A stretch of 64,000 nt of DNA. It comes from Panagrolaimus kolymaensis. Taxonomy: Eukaryota; Nematoda; Chromadorea; Rhabditida; Panagrolaimidae. The stretch spans positions 5,456,001 to 5,520,000 of the forward strand of contig JAJQJQ010000011.1 of assembly GCA_028622995.1 (NCBI GenBank). The letters are read 5' to 3'. This document shows, piece by piece, positions 35,501-47,565 of this stretch. Each line of letters starts with the position of its first letter. Position 1 is the first letter of the stretch. Under the pieces are notes generated by a model that was not told the origin of the DNA, did no database searches, and saw nothing but the letters and a program-made list of their open reading frames with translations. The position numbers and the translations under genes are program-made.

Positions 35501-37243
35501 AAAGGAAAAGTTTGATAGAATTTTTTTGCTTAAAGGTTTATGGTTAAGTTTGAGGAGAAAGAGCGATGAACTTTTATGGAGAAAATCTTACAAGGTCGAC
35601 TATTCTTGGAGAGGGAGAGATAGGGTAGTGGTGAGTAAGCTATGTTGGTATTAAATGAGTGATTTCTATCGGGAAAAATAATTTTGAGATAGCAAAAGGA
35701 AGGAAGATTACTGTCATAAAAAATTCACCTTCTTTTATTTATTTATTTTTCTTACTTTATTTTAGTCAAATTTGTTTTTTAATTTTTTCAGCAATCAATA
35801 AGAGTATGAAAAAAAACTCTCTGGCGTGTTCATATTTGAGAGTTTATCATCCGTCAAAATCTTCAATATTTTTTCCTCTCTTTTTTCTTAAAGAGTTTCA
35901 TCCTTCTTTCTTCGTTTTGTGCCGCCATTTCCCACCTTTATTATATATATTTTTTATTTTTTTCAAAATCCACGCTTCACTGATTAGGGCCACGCGTATA
36001 TTCAATGGCACTCGCGTTCCTTATTTTTTTATAGACTTCTTTCTTTTCTTCCTCATCTTTTCTTTCTCGCTAATTATTATCCATTCTTTTCTTCTTTATT
36101 TTTTTGGCACATACTCGGTTATATTTTGTTTACCTTATTTTATTTTTTTGACTGAATCCATTGTTATTGAAAGTCACCTGGAATCAGTCAGTCAGTCACA
36201 AAGTCCACTCATATGGCCTTGTATGTTCGCTTCAAATCCCTCAAGAACAATAGAATTTTTTTTTCATCCTGTGTCCTTTCTTTTCTTTTTTTTTCTCCAA
36301 AACAATGCCCTTTTTTATTCTCCCCAAATAACATTCTCGTTGATCCGATTAATCCAGTTCGAGAGCATGTTCTTTTTTTTTCCACTTTAAGGTTGCGCAT
36401 TTTGTATTCACAAAAAATAAGCTTAAGCTTTACAGAAGAAAAACATCACCTGTTGATTTAGTTTTTTGGATTTTGTAACAAAAATTTAAGAATTTTTATA
36501 TAGAAATTTTAACGTTTTTCTCCCATAAATGAGCCCATTTAAAAATATATTTACGCGCTACAATGAAATAATAAAGGCGGAGTCATTAGTATTTTTTTCC
36601 CGTTCCATTCCTTGGTTGACGCAGCAAAAAGCAAAACCAAGAAAGAAGACGATGCAAAAGAGGAGGGCGGACAAATCTCCTCTTCTCTCTTATTCCTGGG
36701 CAGTTCCGAGTGGTCAGTTGGTTGCGCCTATTTTTTTTTTGCCCTTGCCTTTCTTTTTCTTCCTTTCGGCTCTCTTCTATTCTTTTTTTGGTCAACAAAA
36801 AAATATGCGTAGCTTCTTCAAAACAAAAAAGAATATTTTGCTCCAGTTTTTTGTTTTTGCATATATTTTCTTTTGATTAATTTGTTACAAATTTTTTTAT
36901 GCATCGTGAAATTTTAATTTTGAGACGTGCGTGGACTTACTTTACTATTTTTTGTTTTTGTTTTTAAAGAAATTAATTATTCAAAGCTTCATTTTTTATA
37001 GGTGCCTTTTTTGAATACACACATATTTTTTATTTGCTCATTGGCATTTTGAAGTTTCCCTCATTCATTTGCCTTTGCAAATATTTTGAACGAAGTCAAA
37101 GAAAGAAAAGTATGAAACGATCGAAAAATTGAAAGATTTCAATTACAAAAATATTTTTTTATTCATTCGAAATTATTAGAGCTTATTATTATATTTTTCG
37201 ATACGAAGATAATTAGTAATAATTTCAAATAGACGCCACCGCC
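32593..37243. other. Non-coding interval upstream of the Eph receptor gene
   Basis: 4.65 kb of AT-rich, homopolymer-laden DNA. No exon of the Eph gene or of another recognisable gene was found. A short less AT-biased patch lies at about 35330-35640. The final bases, ACGCCACCGCC, give a strong initiation context to ATG 37244. The region probably contains the Eph promoter and enhancers. Confidence 0.5.
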
Positions 37244-40200
37244 ATGATTTTACATTATTGCTTCTATATTTTATTTATATTATTTAATTTTGTGATATCA
37301 GATCGAGGTTTGTTTTTTTTTTATTTCTAAATATTTTTAAACCACAAAAAATTTTAAAAATTCAATTCACAAAAATCCCATTGCTTTTTTCATTCAAAAA
37401 CTTGTTAGCAGCTGTTTAAATTTATTTTTTTGATGGCACACTTTTTAACGGCTTTCTCAAATCTAAAAACAAACGATTGAAAGATGGAGGAAAGAGAAAA
37501 AAGTTTTTTGATGTGCCACCTCGAACTGACACCTGTCTTTTTTTTTCCTCTTCCTCTTATTTTTTTTTTCACACTTCCGAGATCATTACAAAAACCGTGA
37601 AATTTGACGCCTTTTTTGTTATTCTCTCTTTCTCTATATTTTTAAAGTCTCAGAAATTTATGGCTTTATTTAAAATAAAATAAAAAAGAAAAACAATAAA
37701 TCAAAGAATTTTTGCAACTTTTTTAAAACGATATAGAAGAGGATGGATACTTAAAATGCACTTTAAAAAAAAGATAGTTATAAAATAGATTTTAAAATTT
37801 TATTATGTTCATAAAAAAATTTATGTGTTCGAAAAATTAGATTACTATTGAAAAAAAGTAATTCACACATATTTTTACTATCACAAAGATAGTAACTAAA
37901 TATATTTCACAAATTGATTATTATCATTTTTATTAATTAAATTTTACTAAATTTTCTCCATATTTTTAGTGTATTTGTTAGATACTTTAAATGCTACAGT
38001 TGAACTTGATTGGAGAACGGTGACAAATGTTGATGGTCAGGATGGTGTAAGTTTTTTTTAAAGTTATTTCACTTTTTCATTTCTCTCATTACCCTGAGCG
38101 ATTACTTCCAAGGTCGAATCTTTCTATTTTTTTAACTCTTAAATTTCTCATTTTCTCACTCACAAAAAACTATGGCTTAATGAGTATTTTAAACCGGTTT
38201 TTAAAACTTTTTTTGTTTTGTTTTTAGTGGCTTGAAGAAACTTATCGATCTGAAGATGATGGCCTTAATCATCAAGCCTATTCCGTTTGTAATGTGGAAG
38301 CTAAAGATCCAGATAATTGGATTTTGGTTCCTAAAATTGGAAAAGGTGAAGCAAATCGACTTTTTATTGAAGTAAAATTTTCGATGCGAGCATGCGCCGA
38401 AATGCCTGCATATTCAAGAGCTTGCAAAGAAACTTTAAGACTTTATGGACGACCATCAAATTCGAGGGATGTCTTAGCTGAAAAATGGCAAGAAGATCCA
38501 TATTGGGAATTAATTGATACTATCACAGCAACATCAGAAAAATCTAGAAGTTATATACAAACTAGCAGTTTTGCATTTAATACTTCACATGCATATTTTT
38601 CATTTCGTGATAGTGGAGCTTGTTCATCATTGCTTTATGTTAAAGTAAGTACAATACCAAACTCTTAAAAAAAGATAATTATTATCATATTTAAGATTTA
38701 TTACCAAATTTGCCCATCCACAACTTCATCATTCGTTTATCTTCCAAGAACTGTAACAGGCTCGGATGTCCATTCGGTGGTTTCTGTGCCCGGAAGATGT
38801 ATTGCAAATTCATCTCCTCCACCTGGAATAATTCAAGCCCCAACATCCATTTGTCGTGCAGATGGTCGATGGGAACAAATTGGAACTTCATCCAATTGTG
38901 ATTGTAATTCTGGTTTCGTTCCAATTGTTGAACAAAGCATGTGCTCAGGTATGTTCGACTATCTTTTTCAAATTTTAACGATTTATTTTAAAATTTCACA
39001 TAAAAATGTCTCCTCTTCAAGGAGCTCATTTTAAAAACTATTCTAACGCTTCATAAAATTTTGGGTGGTTGTTGTTGTACATTAAAAATGTGCTAAATTC
39101 ACACATTTATTTTATTTTTTTCGCTTCGTTCGTGTAGTTGGTTGTCGTCTCCTGTTGTAATAATGGCTTTCATTAATGATGCGCGCAAAAAAAAAAATAT
39201 AGTCGTCTTCCCTTTAATGACAACGAAATTTGAGTCAAAAAACAAAAGAAAACAGAAAATTTTTCGGCATTTTAAAAAAATGACAGGGATTTTTTTATTC
39301 TCACTCCTCGAATGTTTTGTTGCTTTTGCTTTTATTTGATTCAGGATGAGTTAGTTAGTTCGACGACCTTTTTTGACCCTCACCTCTTTCATTAGACTCA
39401 AAGAAAAAAGCTTTCATTAACGAAAAACGACGTGTTTCTTTTCCACAAAAAAAAGAAAAGTAACTCTTTTGTTTTTTACCGGTAAAAATGAGTGAACAAA
39501 AAGAGAAGAAAGAAATAAGATTTAACCTTGGAAAAATGAGTAACGATTTGAATTTCTTTTCATAAAAACTTTTTTACGCCTGTTTTTTAATTTACGGTTT
39601 CTTTCTATGCTTGCTTTTTCGAGACTACTGTGGAAATCCTAAAATATTTTTTGCCACTTTTTTGATTAATCCAAAATGAAAAAAAAGACATTAAAAAATT
39701 CCGATAAATAATAAATTTTTAAATGTTTATAATAAAACTTTTTTTTCTGGACCAGCAGAAGAACAAAATAAAAATGCATCATTATTTTTTCTTTTTCTCT
39801 ATCGTTCTTCCATTCCTGAAACAATTCAAAAAAGCAAAAAGCACACGAGGGAGAAAAAATGGCCATTGTTTATGGCTTTTTTGAAGCCAAAATTGTTTCA
39901 AATTTTTCAAAAAAAAAAACAAAAACTTTGCAATTGCAATTATCGGTTAAGTTTTTTTAGGGCATCTGCTAAGCTCTACTTTATTCTTAGTTAAGATCCG
40001 TACTTTTTTTTAGGCTAATCTTAGAGAAATACATAGAACTTCTGGCGGCGTCGCCTGCGATAAGGTTAAAACTTTTTTTACGGTCATTTTTAGCAGTAGC
40101 GAAACAATTACTTTTTTTTGTCTTTTTATTTTTTTGTTTCGCAAAAGACTTTTTTATGGAAGAAAAATATTTGTTGCAAATTGTTTCCGGCTGTCAGAGG

Positions 40201-43200
40201 GGAAAGAGCGAATGAGAGTGACCATCACCCGCCGCAAGAATAATAAGAAGATGACGCTGGCCAAGGACACAAGGAGCAGCAGTCGTAGCATTCAAAAAGA
40301 CACCACAAAGCAATTTCATTTTTCTTATTTTTCTTGACCATTCAAAGATGTTTCAAGCAGCAAGAAAAAAAAAGATAATATTGAAACGCGGCTAATTTTG
40401 AAGAAGCAAAAAATTTATTTTCAAACAAAAGAATTTTTTTAATGAAAAAAAAAGTTTTGCAATGGCATTTTTGGATGCTCTTCACTCGCGTGTGCTTTTT
40501 TTTTATTGCTATTGCTATAGCGTAATTTAAAAAAAAATTAACATAAAACATGCAAATCAAAAAGCAATAAATAAAAAACTTTTTTTTTAATTAAAAAAAT
40601 ATTAGAACAAATATTTACAAATTGGAAAAAAGGGAACATCTCTGCTTTTGGGAAAAAAATAGCGAACGATTTCTTGGTTTGCATTGCTTTGTTACTTTTT
40701 TTTCTATCTATCTATCGATGATGATTTGCCGCGATCATCACATTCATTTATGATTCTTTTTTTATAGCGGCTTTCTTTAAAAAAAATTATTTTTCTTCAA
40801 TCAAAAAAAGCTGATATCCTTCTTCGACCCTTGATAGTTTTTTTACAGTCGCCGGCCGCAGACGCGCATAGTTCAATGTTGAGAAAAGAAAAAAAAACGC
40901 AATTTGAAGCTTTTGTTTGTTTTGAAGATAGATATATTTGAGAGAAAAGAAAGGCGATGACCGAATCTTGACCTCAAATAAAATAAATAAATAGTATGAA
41001 AATGATCGTCTCGCGCGGCACCTTAGCACTTTTTTTTGCCAGAAAGTAGAAAATAGAAGACGGCTGTCCCAAGAAAAAAAGAATACGTACTTAAAAAGGA
41101 AGAAAAAACATTCGGTAAAAATATATGAGAGAAAAGTGAGATGAAATCCACACCTTTTAGTTGAAGAGAAGGGTTTGAAGCACCCTCAAAATGAAGGCTC
41201 TTAAAATGACTTTCTAACACATAAAAAAAATCTCAGAAAAAATAAATAAACATTTTAAATTACTGTAATATTTTATTTTTATTTTTATTTTTTAGCATGC
41301 GCAATTGGAACATATAAATCTGATCGAGGTTCTGGTGATTGTTTATCATGCCCATCTCATTCGACTACATTCAATGTGGGTTCAATAGAATGTAAATGTG
41401 ATAATGGATTTTATCGAGCGGATAATGAATCAGCTCGAGCTCCATGCACTCAACCTCCATCTAAACCTTCAGCACTTCGAGTTAGTTCTCTCAATCAAAC
41501 GGCTGTCACTTTAACATGGGAAGAACCAAGTTCACTTGGAGGAAGAAAAGAAATTTGGTATACTTTTAAATGTCCTAAATGCCCCAAAGATCTTGAAGCC
41601 GATCCTGAAACTCCAACATTCACACAAAAAATGTTAACCTTGAGTAAACTTGAACCTGGCACACATTATACTTTAATGATTTTTTCTCATAATGAAGTTT
41701 CGTCTAAAACTGAATTAAAACAATATGAAATAGTTGAATTTACAACTCAAAAATCAAGCAATTTAGCTGTGGGTCCATTAAGAATTGATGCCGAACTTGA
41801 AAGCGGTATGACTTTAGCATGGCAAACCATTCCAAATATTCAACAATATGAGGTTAGAAAATATTAATCTAATTTTAAACTATAATAAATATAAATAATT
41901 ATTTTTAGATCGAAATGAGATATGAAAATATTTCAACTTCCACCCATTCAAGAGTACCATATTTTTCTTTTCCAACTTTATCCAAACGTTTTGCATATGC
42001 TTTTCGAGTTCGTGCATGGACTCATGGTCAAGGAATATCTGATTGGTGTGAACCATTATTTTATCGAGTTGGACAAGGAATTATTTCAAGAAATGCAGCC
42101 ATTCGATCAGGCCTCACAGTTCCTCGAACATACTCATCAGCCAATTCATTTGCAAATATTCCATCTTCAGAAGATTGGTGGTCTGCAACTTCATCAACAC
42201 TTTGGCCATGGCTTGCCATCATTTCTTTGCTCATTCTTATTTTAATTATTATTTTAATGATTATTTCAAGAAAAGCACAAAAAAATCGTAAACAAATGAG
42301 TGATTTGGATGTATTGGATACTTACAAACAAGGTTAGTTATTTACTCCCGCTTTTTTTAATACATTTTTTTTATTTTAAAACGCAAAAATTAATTTATTT
42401 TTTGTGGTTGTTTTAAGAAACGCACACTTTTCCAAAATTAAAAAATTATTTTAAAACTTATTTTATTTTTTAATTCAGTTATTTTTAAAGAAACGCTTTA
42501 TTGTTTTTTGTTGTTACTTTTTAGACACCATGACACCAGATCGTCCAAAAAGTCAAAGTCCCATATTCACATCTGCAACCTTACCAAACACGTTTATGCG
42601 AAAATGTACGTATCTATTCAATAAGCTTTTTTTTTTTACTTTACCTTTGTTGCTTATTAGTTTTTAGTTTATCCTTTAAAGCTTTTTTCTATTTTTCACA
42701 CTTCCAAAAATTTCAACAATTTTTGTTAATGACTCTCATTTTTTTAGTGAATGTTCCATTAATCCCAGTATATGGAACCCAAAAATCCATGAGAAAAATG
42801 AATCGAAGTTATGTGGATCCTTCGACTTATGAAAACCCCAGAGAAGCCCTTGAAGAATTTGCGAATGATATTGATCCAAAATTAATTCAAGTTTTTCGAC
42901 AAATTGGTGTTGGAGAATTTGGTGAAGTTTGTTGTGGAAGATTATTAGTTGATGGTGCTTATGGAGCTGTGGCTGTAAGTTTTTGAACAATTATATTATG
43001 CTTTTAAAAGTTAGCATAATTTTACATCAAAATTATAAATTTTTAAATTTTCAGCAAGTTGTGGCAGTTAAAACTTTACTCCCGGGTTCATCAGAAAAAG
43101 CTAAAGCTGATTTTCTCACAGAAGCTTCAATCATGGGTCAATTCGATCATGACAATGTTATTCATCTTATTGGTGTTGTAACTAAATCAGAGCCCGTTAT

Positions 43201-44317
43201 GATTATTACCGAATACATGCTTAATGGAGCTTTGGATAAATTCCTTCGAGATAATGATAATGGCTGTTTGACCATGCTTCAATTAACTCGAATGATGAAA
43301 GGCATTGCCGCGGGAATGAAATATCTCAATGATATGGGTTATATTCATCGTGATTTAGCGGCAAGAAATATTCTCGTGGATGATTGCCTAACTTGTAAAA
43401 TTGCTGATTTTGGCCTTTCACGTGGATCTCGAGGTGTACTTGAACCTGAATACACTACCAATGGAGGCAAGATTCCCATTCGATGGACCGCGCCTGAAGC
43501 AATAACCCATCATAAATATAGTACTTCAAGTGATGTATGGTCATATGGTATTGTAATGTGGGAGATAACATCATTTGGTGAAAGACCATATTGGGATTGG
43601 ACAAATCATAAAGTTATTAATGAAATCCACGCGGGTTATCGATTACCATGTCCAATGGATTGTCCTATTGAATTACATGCTATTATGGTTTCATGTTGGC
43701 AAGCTGATCGACATAAACGTCCAACTTTTGCACAATTAGTGACAAAGTTATCAGCATTTGAAAATAGAATTAATGGAATTTATGAAAAAGATATTGAAGG
43801 CTCATCAGCGTTATATCAATCCACTTCAAATCTTACGGGTGATACTAATGGCTTTTCTCAGCCAGCCTTTGCAATTCCATCCCCACCAGCTACATTGCCT
43901 CCACAACTTTCATATGAAGATTTTCTTAAAATTAATGGCCTTTCATATTGTCAACGCCAGCTTGAATCATGTGGAATTTATTCTTTGGGAGACTTAACTC
44001 AACTTTCACATTCTGATTTACTTTCCTTTGGATTAGCTTCCGATGATGCAGTGAATTTATATGATGCAATTAGAAATTTCTCAAACACCCAAGGAATTAC
44101 AGTTCAACTTCGTCGATCCCAAAATTCATCGCATCCTTTAAGGCATCATCGCTCGCCATTACTCTCAGGATCAAGCAATGGAACAGCTCAAACTTTTATT
44201 TCTAATTCATCCACTGGATCTATGACAAATAATCCACAACAACAACATTTACAAAATCAATTTCATCGAAAGAGTGCATTATTTTTACAACAACAAAATG
44301 ATGGATTTCCTGTTTAA
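37244..44317 (+). CDS. vab-1: Eph receptor tyrosine kinase (VAB-1 orthologue)
   Basis: Exons are 37244-37307, 37970-38046, 38228-38644, 38696-38948, 41296-41852, 41909-42332, 42525-42605, 42748-42974 and 43055-44317, giving 1120 aa. The protein is the membrane receptor for ephrins, guiding axons and epidermal cells. Domains: signal peptide (residues 1-19, from a 64-nt exon), ephrin-binding domain (~22-195, [13 protein letters not shown] start), Cys-rich region (~255-315), two fibronectin III domains (~318-535) and a transmembrane helix (~554-577). The juxtamembrane segment has [10 protein letters not shown] (Tyr646, Tyr652), followed by the kinase and a SAM domain (~984-1045). Catalytic features are intact: IGVGEFGEV loop (~677), Lys706, HRDLAARN (Asp800), DFG (818), PIRWTAPEA. 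Intron 4 (2347 bp) holds nothing recognisable. Such a length is that expected for VAB-1. AATAAA at 44383. Confidence 0.95.
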
Positions 44318-44382
44318 TCATTTTTCGATGAATGATTCTCAAACTTTAGGAAATTTTTTATTACAACTTTAAAATCCGAAAA

Positions 44383-44388
44383 AATAAA
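44383..44388 (+). terminator. Poly(A) signal of the Eph receptor gene
   Basis: AATAAA lies 66 bp after the stop codon. Confidence 0.5.
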
Positions 44389-47300
44389 TGGTAGCAAAAA
44401 AAATATTTCTTCTCTCATTCCTGGTGCTTCTTATTATTAAAATTTTTTTGTTATTGTTTTTCACTTTCTTTCTTTTCGTTTTTATGTTCGGTGTTTAAAC
44501 GGGCTCTAGTCTTTTTTTGGGACACAAAAAAATTAATTAATAAATGATTAAAATCTTTTCTTTCGTCTTTTCTCAAAGTCAAAAAATGTAAAAAAGATTC
44601 TAACCTTTGATTTTGCAGACGAAATAAAAAAAATTGTCGGTAAAATGCTTTTTTGATTCATCATTAAAATATTCAACAATGTTTCTTTCCATTTTTCTAT
44701 CTATCAAAACATTGTCCCAAATAAGCTCCTTTTTTCATTTTTGTTTGTACAGATTTTGATTTATGTTTTTTTGTTGTTGTATGTATTTCTCCAAAAAAAT
44801 AAAAAATTTATATTGAAACTCAAAAAAATGAAGATACACATGCACAAAAGATTGTAAAAAATAGCAACAACCGATAGTAAAAATAAAAAGAAAAGAAGGA
44901 AATCGGTTTTTATTTTGGCGCTTTTGATAATCCATTCTCTTTCTTCGATTTGGAAAGAGACTCAATAATATAGTCGTAAACTTGGGATGATGTTGAATGA
45001 CTCATGACTCATAGAGTTGATAATTAACAGTTATATTGTCTTTTCATTTCAACCATCGGTCGGCCGTCATGGCATTTACAATTCATGACTCGAAAAAAAA
45101 AGAGGGATACAATGTTGGTTGCTCTTTTTTTAGGGCGCTATGATGATGATTAGCATACGCAAGCAAGCGAATCGAACTCCGATATTATTGTTGTTTTCGC
45201 TCAAAATGCTTTTCTTCCCTTTTTTTGCGCAAATAATTTTTATGTTTCTTTTTCTTTTGCCAATTCTCATTTAAAAAAAATATCGCTAGGTTCTTTGCTC
45301 AATCCCGATTTCTCCTTCCTCAAACTAACATAAGAAGAAGAAAAAAGAAAGAGACATATGGTTTTCCGAAATTTTTACAGTTTTTCTTTTTCTTTGCCTA
45401 TTCTTCTTTCACAAACGACGAAGACGATGATGATGGTGATTATGACTAGAATTTTATGGCATCTTTTCTTTCTTTCTTTGCCTTTTGCAAACATTCATTC
45501 ATATAGGAAAAAAGAAAAAAGCTCTCTCGCGCAATAATATCCTGATATTACGAGGTTAATGACCTCTTCCTTCCAACGAATAGTTTTGACAGTTGCTTCT
45601 CTCAAAAAACCAACAAAAAAATGTCAAAATAAAAATCAACGAGAAAATGCAACAACAAAAATAACAAACATGGTTGTTGTTGTTTTGACGATTAACATTC
45701 ATCCATCCATCCATCGCTAAAAATACAAGCAACAACCTAAAATAATAATAAATTCATCAAAAAAATTCATGGACTTACTTTCCTTTTTTTTCAAAGCCAA
45801 CTAAAAAAGGGGAAAAATTTATAATTAGCAGGTTTATAACTTTTATTTATTATTATTATTGGTTTTGTTCTTTTCCAAAAAGAGAAAGGGAATCTCATTG
45901 TATTAATTCATTTTTAATTTTTCCAAAAATGTTAGGTCTAAAAACAAACAATTGTCCTTTTTTGTTTTACGCAAATACATACATAGGTAATAAGAAAAAG
46001 TAAAACAAAAAATGCATTGCACCGAAAAAATTTGTTAATTTAATTGTTTTTTGGAAGCAAAGAAAAAATGTGGAAAAAAATCATAACAAAATTTAAACTG
46101 CGAAGTAAGAAAGAAGAAAGCTTAGAGTTAAGGGAAAAGAAAGAAGACAAGCTATTAAACAAAAAAGTTTGGATGGCGTCAATCAAAAAATATAAAAAGT
46201 GGAGTAATGATTGACGGTCATCAAAATTGATGATGATGCCGATATTGTTTCTTTCTTTCATTTTGTCACCTTAAAATCAACTGAACATTTTGGAAATATT
46301 ATTTATAGTTAGCTAGCTAGGTTAGGTGCTAGTATATTCAATTAAATAAAATCTTAAAATATCTTTCACAGCTTTTTTATTGTTAGGTTGAGAGAAGAAC
46401 AACACAATCCATTGACAATGATTACACACAATTTTTTTTAATATTAGGTATGCATAAGTTAAAAGTGATACACACTTTCGGTTATTTATTAAATCAAATC
46501 AAAATGATAAAACTTTGTTTCGTAAATAAAAAGAATTTGATTAAGTTTCACCGCCATCCTGTCTCTTAACTGTTAGGCAATAATCATCTATCACAAAAAA
46601 AATACTGTAGCCAAAAGAGTCAAAAAGTTGAATGGATCATCTTTCAACAAACTTTCAAAAGGTTGCAAAAATACTAAATCAGTGTGCTAAAAAACACAAT
46701 TGCTTTCGATATCTTGAACCCTAAAAACTTTCTCAAACTTTATCAAAAAATGTTTGATAGCCTTTAGTAGCATACTGTATTCATGTATTACATATGTAAT
46801 CAGTCTTTCATTTTTGCTTATTTTTGTATAAATTCAATCTCTTTTATGCCATCGCACGTTCTTCTTTCTTGATCGAGGAATTAGAAATTAAAAGAAAACA
46901 ACAAATCATATTTGTTTTGATACACATATTTCCGGAATCATTGATATAAAATGGTTTTATAATCAAAACAAGAGATTTATCTCTCTTCTTTTTTTTCGCA
47001 GAGACATATATCAACCTGGCACGCGTCATCCTTCTTCTTTCTTCTTTTTTAGCGATAAATAATAATTATAATAAATTGCAATAAAACCATTGACGACAAC
47101 GACGAGAAAATTCATAGAAAATTTTATTTATGCCTTTAGGATTTATTTTCTTCTGTGGCCTTGAAAATGTTTTTCAAAATTTCATTTTCATGTTATTTTG
47201 GAAAACGAGAAAAGAAAATAGGAGAGAACAGATTATTCCAACTTAGGGCGATTATCGTCTCGATAATATGTAAATTTATTGATTTTATAGTAGCAAAAGA

Positions 47301-47490
47301 AAATGGAAAAAAAGGAATGTGGATAGCGTGAAAATAAAAATGTTAAAAGCGAGGGATTGATAAATTATGAAAGGCGGAAAAAAGAGAGATGTAAGACTTA
47401 TGTTTAAACAAAAAATTAATAATCTCACAATAGAATCCATTTATGCATTCCATTAAATGTATCAAACAAATTAAAGATTATGAATAAAAA
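44389..47490. other. Non-coding interval between convergent Eph and eIF4G genes
   Basis: About 3.1 kb with A/T runs and a few short repeats (for example CATCCATCCATC near 45702). No open frame resembles a protein and no RNA gene was recognised. Since both neighbours end here, it is not expected to contain their promoters. Confidence 0.45.
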
Positions 47491-47496
47491 TTTATT
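47491..47496 (-). terminator. Poly(A) signal of the eIF4G gene
   Basis: AATAAA on the minus strand lies about 70 bp after the stop codon. Confidence 0.5.
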
Positions 47497-47565
47497 ATAA
47501 ATATTTTTTTTGTTGCAAACCAAACGAAAAACTCTTTCAAAACACAATTAACAAAAAAACAATTA

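Noticed and set aside
35659..36390. 243-codon plus-strand open frame
   Set aside because: Extremely Phe/Ser/Leu-rich with T-run translation, no motifs and no start context. Such frames arise by chance in T-rich DNA.
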